38,953 nt of DNA from the NCBI GenBank assembly GCA_964398775.1, contig CAYNND010000009.1, positions 1-38,953 on the forward strand, written 5' to 3'. The position numbers and the translations under genes are program-made. Source of the stretch: CAYNND01 sp964398775. GTDB taxonomy: Bacteria > Patescibacteriota > Minisyncoccia > Phycocordibacterales > UBA2100. Below, in pieces: positions 8,379 to 15,360 of the stretch. Within the stretch, counting starts at the first letter, position 1. Every line of letters begins with the position of its first letter. The notes beneath the pieces are model-generated. The model saw only the letters and a program-made list of their open reading frames with translations. It did not search any database and was not told the origin of the DNA.

Positions 8379-9392
8379 ATGAAACCACAGCAAGCACTCG
8401 ATATTATTGTTGATCTCCAGTATGGTGATTGCGGGAAAGGAAAAGTGGCGCATATCCTTGCACACAAAAATAAATACACACACGTGCTTCGATACAATGG
8501 TGGTGGAAATGCCGGGCACACCATTTATCACAAAGGGAAAAAGTTTGTGACGCATCAAGTACCAGTTGGAGTCTTTTGGGGTGTTCCATCGGTTATTGGA
8601 TCTGGCTGTGTTGTGCATGTTGAAAAATTACTCCATGAAATACGCGAACTTGAGGAGGGGGGTGTAAAAGTTGCTGGGAAATTGTTTATAGCAAAGAACG
8701 CACATGTCGTACTCCCGAGACATATCGAGGAAGAAATCCGTGAAAGTAAGATTGGAACAACAAAACAAGGTATCGGACCAGCATATCGAGACAAGTATGG
8801 CCGCACTGGTACGCGTGCCGAGTCAGTCCCGGAATTGGCGAAATATTGTGTTGATTTGTATGCACTGTTTCATGAAACAAAAAAGAAACCTGTCATTTTG
8901 TGTGAGGGTGCACAAGGTTTCGGTCTCGACATCGACTGGGGGGATTACCCATATGTCACTTCAAGTAGTTGCATCACTGGCGGCGCTCTCTTAAACGGCT
9001 TTCCGCCAAATGCTGTTCGTGCAGTATGGGGTATCTGCAAAGCGTATGAAACATATGTCGGGAGTAAAGCGTTTGAAGGCAAGGAGAAGATCTTTGAGCA
9101 AATACGAGAAGCAGGGCAAGAATTCGGTGCGACAACGGGCCGTCCACGACAGTGTAACTGGATGAACCTAGATACTCTTGTAAAAGCGGCACGTATCGAC
9201 GGCATTACACATATTGTTATTAATAAGCTCGATATACTGACGACAGTTGGAGCGTGGGCAGTTATTGAGCGAGGGAAGGTGCGACGTTTTTCAAATGAAA
9301 AAGCGTTTGTCGCTCACGTGACAGCAGTTCTGCAAAAAATAGGAGTGCCGAAGAAAAACATATTCTTCTCGAAACACAAAGATAGAATCTAA
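8379..9392 (+). CDS. purA: Adenylosuccinate synthetase, short type
   Basis: It joins IMP and aspartate using GTP. At 337 residues it is about 90 shorter than E. coli PurA and matches the compact form known from archaea. Seen motifs are the P-loop region YGDCGKGK with the catalytic Asp17, NGGGNAGHT with the acid His47, GTTKQGIGPAYRDKYGRTG, EGAQGFGLDIDWGDYPYVTS, TGRPRQCNWMN and the base-binding NKLD. The catalytic Asp is kept, so it is not the phage PurZ variant, in which that Asp is replaced. The usual GDEGKGK has Cys for Glu. It is cotranscribed with purB and has no visible ribosome binding site. Confidence 0.93.
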   Translation: MKPQQALDIIVDLQYGDCGKGKVAHILAHKNKYTHVLRYNGGGNAGHTIYHKGKKFVTHQVPVGVFWGVPSVIGSGCVVHVEKLLHEIRELEEGGVKVAGKLFIAKNAHVVLPRHIEEEIRESKIGTTKQGIGPAYRDKYGRTGTRAESVPELAKYCVDLYALFHETKKKPVILCEGAQGFGLDIDWGDYPYVTSSSCITGGALLNGFPPNAVRAVWGICKAYETYVGSKAFEGKEKIFEQIREAGQEFGATTGRPRQCNWMNLDTLVKAARIDGITHIVINKLDILTTVGAWAVIERGKVRRFSNEKAFVAHVTAVLQKIGVPKKNIFFSKHKDRI

Positions 9393-9430
9393 TTGTCCAC
9401 AGGAGGGGGAGACATGTGTGACTGATAGCG

Positions 9431-9436
9431 TATGAT
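9431..9436 (+). promoter_or_regulatory. -10 element TATGAT
   Basis: The hexamer ends exactly 6 nt before ATG 9443, predicting a leaderless transcript for the first of three paralogous small membrane proteins. Confidence 0.55.
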
Positions 9437-9442
9437 AGTGAT

Positions 9443-9823
9443 ATGTCACTACACTCACATATTGACCAGTTCGAGCAGTTTGTTATACGCAATAAGCTCG
9501 TCGTTACCATCCTCACCGCAACAGCGCTTGTCGTTGCGATGCCAATGTACATCTACACATTGCACACAGGAAAAATGGCGTACTGTGTACGTGCAACCGA
9601 CGAGGCAATTAATCGCATGGTCAGCGAAGGTGAGACTGTAGACCATTTGTACACTATTCGCAGAGGATATTACCGCTGTATCGCAGAGCAAGGAGTCAGT
9701 GTGCAGTCAGTGCCAAGCTATGAGGAAATCTTTAATGCAGGGCCATCAGATGACGAATACATTCCTTTTGATATTGAAGACGAGCTGATGTTTGATGAGT
9801 CAGAGTTTGATTCTGTCGAATAA
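9443..9823 (+). CDS. Small membrane protein, copy 1 of a tandem trio
   Basis: A 126-residue protein with a short N-terminal amphipathic segment (HIDQFEQFVIRNK), one membrane helix (about 20-40), an outside or inside domain with two Cys (AYCVRATD and YYRCIAEQG) and a strongly acidic C-terminus. Copies 1-3 share the pattern EQ-x3-RNK before the helix, two spaced Cys, then G-V/I-x4-P-x3-E-x2-F and an acidic tail. Function unknown. It sits between purA and fusA, each copy having its own -10-like hexamer close to the start codon. Confidence 0.8.
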   Translation: MSLHSHIDQFEQFVIRNKLVVTILTATALVVAMPMYIYTLHTGKMAYCVRATDEAINRMVSEGETVDHLYTIRRGYYRCIAEQGVSVQSVPSYEEIFNAGPSDDEYIPFDIEDELMFDESEFDSVE

Positions 9824-9870
9824 AGCAGAAGATATCAACACCAAAGCAAGCTGAAGCGTGCTCGCTGGTG

Positions 9871-9876
9871 TACACT
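9871..9876 (+). promoter_or_regulatory. -10 element TACACT
   Basis: It ends exactly 6 nt before ATG 9883, supporting that start over the in-frame GTG at 9868. Confidence 0.6.
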
Positions 9877-9882
9877 ATTGCT

Positions 9883-10245
9883 ATGTCTTCACATTCTCAT
9901 TTTCATGCAATAGAGCAGACCATTATCAGAAATAAATGGTTCTCACTTGCATGTGTGACACTCCTCTTTCTCGCGTTTACCTATATAAAGGATACTGCGA
10001 TGCAGCGAGATTACAGCGAGCGTGCACTTAAGTGTCACGATATAGCTGTGTCAGTGATTCATAGTAATGGCTACAACGTAGAGTCTTGGAGAGCAGCAAA
10101 GGCGCAATTCAATACATGCTTGCTTGTGCAAGGGGTAACACCGGGGCTCATCCCTGCGTTCGATGAAATGTTTCCATATCCGGTTGAAAGTGATGATGCA
10201 TATGGAAGTGGGCAGAGCGGCAGTGAGTGGGAAGACTGGGAATAA
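9883..10245 (+). CDS. Small membrane protein, copy 2 of a tandem trio
   Basis: A 120-residue paralogue of the neighbours. The start at 9883 gives MSSHSHFHAIEQ, which lines up with MSLHSHIDQFEQ of copy 1. The membrane helix follows IIRNKWF. Cys residues occur in LKCHDIA and FNTCLLVQGV, then PAFDEMFPYP and an acidic, Gly/Ser-containing tail. No enzyme motif. The conserved paired Cys outside the helix could form a disulfide, which is inference. Confidence 0.8.
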   Translation: MSSHSHFHAIEQTIIRNKWFSLACVTLLFLAFTYIKDTAMQRDYSERALKCHDIAVSVIHSNGYNVESWRAAKAQFNTCLLVQGVTPGLIPAFDEMFPYPVESDDAYGSGQSGSEWEDWE

Positions 10246-10254
10246 TATATAGCT

Positions 10255-10632
10255 ATGAAAATACTCCACGACAACATGCGAGCACTTGAACAAGCTGTGT
10301 TTCGAAATAAGTGGTTTGCACTTGCTTCAGTCGCACTCCTCCTTATGTCATCGCTCGGAGCTGCAGCAGTGTTTGGTAAATCTAACAATGGCACCAGCTG
10401 CTATCTTGATGCGGAGCGCGCGCTTTTTGGAGGACGTTTTAGTCGGGTACTCGCGCACGAGATTTCTCCTGACAAGGTCATGCAGGCACGAACATACTAC
10501 AGTGTCTGCCTTCTCTCAAAGGGTATTGATGTACGAAGTGCCCCGAACTTTGAAGAACTTTTCCCATTTACTGCACAAGTACTTTTGGATGGAGAGGGTA
10601 ACATGAATGATATGTTTGAGTCTGTGGAGTAA
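10255..10632 (+). CDS. Small membrane protein, copy 3 of a tandem trio
   Basis: A 125-residue paralogue with ALEQAVFRNKWFALAS leading into one membrane helix, then SCYLDAERAL and YYSVCLLSKGIDV (the paired Cys), PNFEELFPF and an acidic end ending FESVE, like copy 1's FDSVE. TAATAT overlapping the stop of copy 2 (10243-10248) ends exactly 6 nt before this ATG, so it may have its own leaderless promoter. Function unknown. Confidence 0.8.
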   Translation: MKILHDNMRALEQAVFRNKWFALASVALLLMSSLGAAAVFGKSNNGTSCYLDAERALFGGRFSRVLAHEISPDKVMQARTYYSVCLLSKGIDVRSAPNFEELFPFTAQVLLDGEGNMNDMFESVE

Positions 10633-10679
10633 GGTGCCGCTCTACCTTGCTTTTTTAGCTTTTTCTAGTACTCTTCTGG

Positions 10680-10699
10680 GGCGCTTCCGGCGCCTTTTT
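10680..10699 (+). terminator. Rho-independent terminator before fusA
   Basis: The stem GGCGC/GCGCC around TTCCG is followed by TTTTT. It isolates fusA from the genes upstream. Confidence 0.75.
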
Positions 10700-10715
10700 A
10701 TTTAATATTGCATAG

Positions 10716-10721
10716 TAATAT
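10716..10721 (+). promoter_or_regulatory. -10 element TAATAT upstream of fusA
   Basis: It lies between the preceding terminator and ATG 10730 with an 8-nt spacer, predicting a 1-2 nt leader. Confidence 0.5.
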
Positions 10722-10729
10722 AGCTATTT

Positions 10730-12883
10730 ATGGCACGTACCTACCCACTCGCGAGACTCCGAAATTTCGGAATCATCGCTCACATTGACGCTGGTAAGAC
10801 AACAACTACTGAGCGTATCCTCTTTTATACAGGAATGTCACACAAGATTGGTGAAGTGCACGATGGTGCAACAGTGACTGACTGGATGGAACAAGAGCGA
10901 GAGCGCGGTATCACTATCACCGCAGCCGCAGTTTCATGTTCTTGGATTCCTACCTATGCCGGAAATGGTAAGGACCTTGAGGCTCGCCATCAGTTCAACA
11001 TTATCGACACCCCAGGACACATCGACTTTACCGTAGAAGTGAAGCGCTCTATGCGTGTACTCGATGGTGCGGTCACCGTCTTCGATGGTGTTGCTGGCGT
11101 GGAGCCACAGTCAGAAACAAACTGGCGCTATGCAGAAGAGGCACAAGTACCTCGTCTCTGTTTCATCAACAAGCTTGATCGAACAGGTGCATCATTTGAG
11201 CGTTCATATCAATCAATCCTCGACAGACTTTCAAAGAAGGCAGTTCGTATGCAGCTTCCGATTGGTGCTGAAGATAAGTTTGATGGTGTCATTGACCTTT
11301 TGACACGAAAGCGATACTCATTTGAAGGAGAGATGGGTAAGGAAGTTGTCGCGCACGATGACATCCCAGAAGACATGAAGGCAGATGTTGAGAAGTATCG
11401 AGCAGAGCTTGTCGAGCGCATTGTTGAAAACGATGACGCAGTGATGGCAGCATACCTCGATGGCACAGAGCCAACTATTCCTGAATTGAAGGCATTACTC
11501 CGCAAGGCAGTATGTACGAACAAGATGTTCCCTGTCTACACAGGTTCAGCATTGAAGAACCGTGGTGTACAGCTCGTTCTTGATGGTGTCGTTGATTACC
11601 TTCCATCTCCAAGTGATATGCCAGCTATAAAGGGTATTAACCCAGACACAGGCGCTGAAGAGACTCGTGCAGCAGATGATACTGCACCATTTGCAGCCCT
11701 CGCGTTCAAACTCCAAGCAGATCCATTCGTCGGTCAGCTTACCTTCTTCCGTGTGTACTCGGGAAAGATTCAAAGTGGTACATACTTGTACAATGCAACA
11801 ACAGGAAAAAAGGAGCGATTGGGCCGTATTGTTCGACTTCAGGCTGATAAGCGTGAAGAAGTAGAGGAAGTGCTCGCTGGAGAAATCGCAGCAGCCGTCG
11901 GTATTAAGGAGGCGAAAACTTCACACACGTTCTGTGATGAAAGTAAGCCAATCATTCTTGAAACGATTGTATTCCCACAGCCGGTGGTGTCAGCTCGTAT
12001 TGAGCCGAAGACAAAGGGCGACCAGGAGCGAATGGGTATGGCATTGTCACGCCTTTCAGACGAAGACCCAACATTCCACGTATCATCTGACCCTGAAACT
12101 TCAGAGACAGTGATTGCAGGTATGGGTGAGTTGCACCTCGATATTCTCGTTGACCGTATGAAGCGAGAGTTCAACGTGCAGGCAACACTCGGTAAGCCAC
12201 AGGTAGCGTACCGCGAAACAGTGCAGGGTACAGCTGATGTTGAATGTAAGTACATCAAGCAAACAGGTGGTCGTGGTCAATATGGTCACGTGAAGATTAA
12301 GGTCCGCAAGATGGAACCACTCGTTGAAAATGGTAAGAAAATTGCAAACAACATTGACCGTGAGGAACACTTCGAATTCATCAACTCTATCAAAGGTGGT
12401 GCAATTCCAAACGAGTACATTCCTGCTGTGAAGAAGGGAATCAAAGAGGCGCTTGAGCGTGGTGTACTCGCTGGATATCCACTGGTTGATATATCAGTTG
12501 AACTCTACGATGGTTCATACCACGATGTTGACTCATCTGAAATCGCGTTCAAAATCGCAGGTTCAATGGCACTCCAAGACGCAGTCAAGCAAGCGAAGGC
12601 TGTCATACTTGAGCCAATCATGAAGCTTGAAGTTGTCACCCCAGAAAAGTTTATGGGTGATGTGATGGGTAACGTCAACAGTAAGCGTGGACAGGTAGAA
12701 AGTATGGGTGACCGAGGTGAAGCTAAGGTTGTCACTGCTAAAGTTCCATTGTCTGAAATGTTCGGGTACACAACACAGCTCCGCTCTATGACAGAAGGAC
12801 GTGCAAACTCTACTATGGAGTTCAGTCACTACGCTGTTGTGCCAAAAAATGTTGAGGCCGACATCGTTGCAAACAAGAAGTAG
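10730..12883 (+). CDS. fusA: Elongation factor G
   Basis: A 717-residue translocation GTPase. The G domain has AHIDAGKTT (G1), RGITITAAAV (G2), DTPGHIDF (G3) and NKLDRTG (G4). The later domains show GMGELHLDILVDRMKREFNV and GGRGQYGHVKIKV, and the C-terminal domain has MGDVMGNVNSKRGQVESM and GYTTQLRSMTEGRANSTMEF. Length is usual for bacterial EF-G. It is separated from rpsL-rpsG by about 4 kb (purB, purA and three small membrane genes) and is transcribed on its own between two terminators. Confidence 0.98.
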   Translation: MARTYPLARLRNFGIIAHIDAGKTTTTERILFYTGMSHKIGEVHDGATVTDWMEQERERGITITAAAVSCSWIPTYAGNGKDLEARHQFNIIDTPGHIDFTVEVKRSMRVLDGAVTVFDGVAGVEPQSETNWRYAEEAQVPRLCFINKLDRTGASFERSYQSILDRLSKKAVRMQLPIGAEDKFDGVIDLLTRKRYSFEGEMGKEVVAHDDIPEDMKADVEKYRAELVERIVENDDAVMAAYLDGTEPTIPELKALLRKAVCTNKMFPVYTGSALKNRGVQLVLDGVVDYLPSPSDMPAIKGINPDTGAEETRAADDTAPFAALAFKLQADPFVGQLTFFRVYSGKIQSGTYLYNATTGKKERLGRIVRLQADKREEVEEVLAGEIAAAVGIKEAKTSHTFCDESKPIILETIVFPQPVVSARIEPKTKGDQERMGMALSRLSDEDPTFHVSSDPETSETVIAGMGELHLDILVDRMKREFNVQATLGKPQVAYRETVQGTADVECKYIKQTGGRGQYGHVKIKVRKMEPLVENGKKIANNIDREEHFEFINSIKGGAIPNEYIPAVKKGIKEALERGVLAGYPLVDISVELYDGSYHDVDSSEIAFKIAGSMALQDAVKQAKAVILEPIMKLEVVTPEKFMGDVMGNVNSKRGQVESMGDRGEAKVVTAKVPLSEMFGYTTQLRSMTEGRANSTMEFSHYAVVPKNVEADIVANKK

Positions 12884-12902
12884 TCTTTATTGCTTCTTGA
12901 TA

Positions 12903-12930
12903 CAAAGCCCCCATATGGGGGTTTTGTTTT
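12903..12930 (+). terminator. Rho-independent terminator after fusA
   Basis: CCCCC-ATAT-GGGGG is followed by TTTTGTTTT. Confidence 0.9.
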
Positions 12931-12978
12931 GCCCCGAGTGAGGTACACTTGCTGTATTAGACCCTTTTAATACGAACC

Positions 12979-14397
12979 ATGAAGAAACTCGTCATCAGTA
13001 TCCTTGCATTACTCATCGCAATTCCTGCAGTATCTTTTGCTGCACAGGTTGCAGTACCACCCACGGACGACACTCCTGACGGTGATACTGGGTCGGGGTA
13101 TTTTTGTCCAAATATTTCTCAGACACTTCGTCGTGGTATGCGAGATAATACTACAGTACCAGCAGGTCAGGTAACTGAACTTCAAAACTTTCTAGCAGAC
13201 TACTTTGAGCTTGACGATGAGGTTGCAATATCAGGTTTTTTTGGAAGGACAACGCAGAAGTATCTCGTTGAGTTTCAAAGTAAACACGGACTTCCTGCTT
13301 TTGGAATTGCCGGAACATTAACTCGAGCAAAAATCGCTGAAATTTGTAAAAACGGAACTCAGCCAACTGAGCCGCGAGATTGTCCTATTTATAATCGCCC
13401 TATCTGTGGTTCGGGTGAAGTACTAAAAACAGAGACAGATAGTCTCGGTTGTAAGGTGCCGAAGTGCGTCAGAGATAATCCAGTTGCATGCACGATGGAG
13501 TATGCACCGGTCTGTGGTAAGCCTGCATACTGTATGCGAGCGAATATGATGTACTCACGTGAATGTGAGATAGGAAAAACATATAGTAACAAGTGTATGT
13601 TGAAAGGAGATGGTGCGGAATTTATGCATGAAGGTGAGTGTGGTGGAGGAGTTATCTCGTGCCCGACATATCAAATGCCACGCTGCGCTGACGGTGAAGA
13701 GGTGGTAAAAGGTGAGAAACTTTCAAATGGATGTTTCGGTGCCCCATACTGTAAGCGAAAAGTTCCCGTCGCATGTACACGAGAATATGTACCAGTGTGT
13801 GCAAAGCCTAAGTACTGTATGACTAGTGATAGGCTCACCGGTGTCGGCATGCAGGAGTGTGACAATGGCCGAACATACAGCAATAAATGTGTGATGGAGG
13901 CTGAAGGTGCTCAGTACATGTACTCAAGTGCATGTAAGACTGATGGATTTGCTTGCCCAGTATATAACATGCCACGATGTGAGAATGGAGCGACTCCGGT
14001 TGCGGGTGGGAAAGATAGTCGAGGATGTGACTTACCACCACAGTGTCAAGGCCCGGTCTCTAAGTGTGGCATCAATACATTCTCAGTAAAAGGGAATCGA
14101 TGCGATGGCGGGCTTCTCAATGGATCAGCAAGTGGTGCTGCAGCATCGGTTGCAATAATTGCTCCAAACCCAGAACCATCATACACGGCAGCGTACTTCC
14201 AGTGTTACGATGGTTACTCTGAGACCATGGGAGAGGGTAGCTCATGTAAGCCAGTTTCTGTGTGGCAGAAGTATGCGCAAGAGAAGTGTGCAAGTCGCTG
14301 CAATACTATCATCCCAGTTTCTGGTTCAACACAGGGCGGTTCACCATATGAGTCGTTCATTTGGGTAGTGAACTCTCTTCGAGAAATGGGACGTTAA
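12979..14397 (+). CDS. Secreted Cys-rich protein with peptidoglycan-binding and Kazal-like modules
   Basis: A 472-residue protein. Residues 1-21 are a Sec signal peptide (cleavage after SFA). Residues 45-122 form a PG_binding_1-like domain (LRRGMRD..., ISGFFGRTTQKYLVEFQSKH, GTLTRAKIAEIC). Then two module types alternate. Residues 135-163, 228-258 and 326-356 are C-P-x-Y-x2-P-x-C-x2-G...GC-x4-C modules, antistasin-like in spacing. Residues 171-221 and 266-319 are Kazal-like (C-x3-EY-x-PVC, then GKTYSNKC or GRTYSNKC, then a final Cys). The C-terminal about 110 residues have three or more further Cys. A cell-surface protein that may bind or inhibit proteases, which is inference. It is flanked by terminators and so is monocistronic. 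Confidence 0.88.
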   Translation: MKKLVISILALLIAIPAVSFAAQVAVPPTDDTPDGDTGSGYFCPNISQTLRRGMRDNTTVPAGQVTELQNFLADYFELDDEVAISGFFGRTTQKYLVEFQSKHGLPAFGIAGTLTRAKIAEICKNGTQPTEPRDCPIYNRPICGSGEVLKTETDSLGCKVPKCVRDNPVACTMEYAPVCGKPAYCMRANMMYSRECEIGKTYSNKCMLKGDGAEFMHEGECGGGVISCPTYQMPRCADGEEVVKGEKLSNGCFGAPYCKRKVPVACTREYVPVCAKPKYCMTSDRLTGVGMQECDNGRTYSNKCVMEAEGAQYMYSSACKTDGFACPVYNMPRCENGATPVAGGKDSRGCDLPPQCQGPVSKCGINTFSVKGNRCDGGLLNGSASGAAASVAIIAPNPEPSYTAAYFQCYDGYSETMGEGSSCKPVSVWQKYAQEKCASRCNTIIPVSGSTQGGSPYESFIWVVNSLREMGR

Positions 14398-14417
14398 TCG
14401 GTCTTATATACAACTAC

Positions 14418-14449
14418 AAACCCCATGTGCAGCAATGCACATGGGGTTT
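14418..14449 (+). terminator. Rho-independent terminator, 10-bp stem
   Basis: CCCCATGTGC / GCACATGGGG with an AGCAAT loop, extended by AAA/TTT. It lies over the upstream in-frame ATG at 14425, which argues against that codon as a start. Confidence 0.85.
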
Positions 14450-14451
14450 GC

Positions 14452-14457
14452 TATACT
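14452..14457 (+). promoter_or_regulatory. -10 element TATACT
   Basis: It ends exactly 6 nt before ATG 14464 and directly abuts another ATG at 14458. The spacing rule seen elsewhere in the window favours 14464. Confidence 0.6.
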
Positions 14458-14463
14458 ATGGAT

Positions 14464-14670
14464 ATGGATCCACAACTAGTTGCGCGCCTAGAAACTCTTG
14501 AGAAAAAGATAGATGCTGTATATGTATCGGCAGAAAAAACACGGAAGTATATTCTTACTATGGTAATTATCACAGTTGTCACACTCGTGCTTCCTCTCCT
14601 GTTGATGGTAGCAGTTCTCCCATCGTTTATGAGTTCATATACATCACAGTACGAAGAGTTGCTCCGCTAA
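14464..14670 (+). CDS. Small one-helix membrane protein
   Basis: A 68-residue protein with an N-terminal coiled-coil-like helix (LVARLETLEKKIDAVYVSAE), then one membrane helix (about residues 25-50) and a short tail. Its stop codon overlaps the stop of the minus-strand gene in a tail-to-tail arrangement. From memory, similar short N-helix plus membrane-helix proteins are frequent in CPR genomes. No function is assignable. Confidence 0.7.
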   Translation: MDPQLVARLETLEKKIDAVYVSAEKTRKYILTMVIITVVTLVLPLLLMVAVLPSFMSSYTSQYEELLR

Positions 14671-15005
14671 GGCAAATTGTCAGATGGGATGTTTACTACA
14701 TGCATGAATGCAGTATTGATAAGTTCTCGGTATTTTCTTGAAAGTACTCGGCACACCGCTGCGTGATTAAAAGGCTGGGTAGCATGACTGTTTTGCTCAT
14801 TTTTTTCGTACTGGTTTGCCACCGTGCGGAAGGCAGCAATATCTTCCTCAAGTTGTGTAAGGAGTTGCGTTTCAGATGGTGCGTAATTGGCTGCTTTACG
14901 TCGTGCTACGACATAGTTCTCAACGCTATTGCAAATCGTTCTCCCTCGGTTGAGCATTCGAGCAAATGCTTCTTTAGAGCTTTCGTTTCGTGGATCTACG
15001 TCCAT
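14667..15005 (-). CDS. Small soluble helical protein
   Basis: A 112-residue protein starting MDVDPRNESSKEAF. This start sits 1 nt after the stop of the upstream gene (15007), so it is preferred to the longer form beginning at 15044, which would overlap that gene. It is helical and rich in Arg/Ala/Asn with no signal or membrane segment. Probably cotranscribed with 15007-15327. Not recognised. Confidence 0.65.
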   Translation of the reverse strand: MDVDPRNESSKEAFARMLNRGRTICNSVENYVVARRKAANYAPSETQLLTQLEEDIAAFRTVANQYEKNEQNSHATQPFNHAAVCRVLSRKYRELINTAFMHVVNIPSDNLP

Positions 15006-15006
15006 A

Positions 15007-15327
15007 CTAGTAGTCCTCGGCGTCTGCACCAAAGGCATGTTCATTCATTTTCACTTGACCTTTGAAACCTTTTCTGATGAGGTCGGTTTTTGTATCTGTC
15101 GACAAATTTTTAAATGCGCCAAGACTCGCTGCGAGAGTGCCATGCTGACGTTTCTCCATCATAAATGTTGCGATTTCTTCATGACTCAACATGTCATGGT
15201 TGCGCGGGTTATTCAGAAAAATTTGCACACTCGCAGGGTTGTACGACATTGCTTGCATGAGCTTGCTGAGTTGTTGTCGTTTCTTGCGCGCCTTCTCAAT
15301 GCCTGTCAACGGTTTTTGTGCTGTCAT
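15007..15327 (-). CDS. Small basic helical protein
   Basis: A 106-residue, Lys/Met-rich soluble protein (GIEKARKKRQQLSKLMQAM near the start). ATG 15327 was chosen because TATACT on the minus strand ends exactly 6 nt before it. It forms a two-gene unit with 14667-15005. Not recognised. Confidence 0.7.
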   Translation of the reverse strand: MTAQKPLTGIEKARKKRQQLSKLMQAMSYNPASVQIFLNNPRNHDMLSHEEIATFMMEKRQHGTLAASLGAFKNLSTDTKTDLIRKGFKGQVKMNEHAFGADAEDY

Positions 15328-15333
15328 TGCTCT

Positions 15334-15339
15334 AGTATA
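15334..15339 (-). promoter_or_regulatory. -10 element TATACT (minus strand)
   Basis: It ends 6 nt before the minus-strand ATG at 15327, so the leaderless spacing also holds on this strand. Confidence 0.6.
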
Positions 15340-15360
15340 TCGCACATACAAGACACATGC

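Noticed and set aside
8379..9392. PurZ (2-aminoadenylosuccinate synthetase) because of the short length
   Set aside because: The catalytic Asp of the YGDCGKGK motif is present. PurZ has a substitution there. It also pairs with purB.
9401..9424. AGGAGG followed by a three-codon frame (MCD) upstream of 9443
   Set aside because: It is the only good Shine-Dalgarno match ahead of a start, but such a short frame has no support and the real gene start is explained by a -10 element.
14425..14463. Longer start for the one-helix protein at 14464
   Set aside because: ATG 14425 lies inside a perfect terminator stem and upstream of the promoter.
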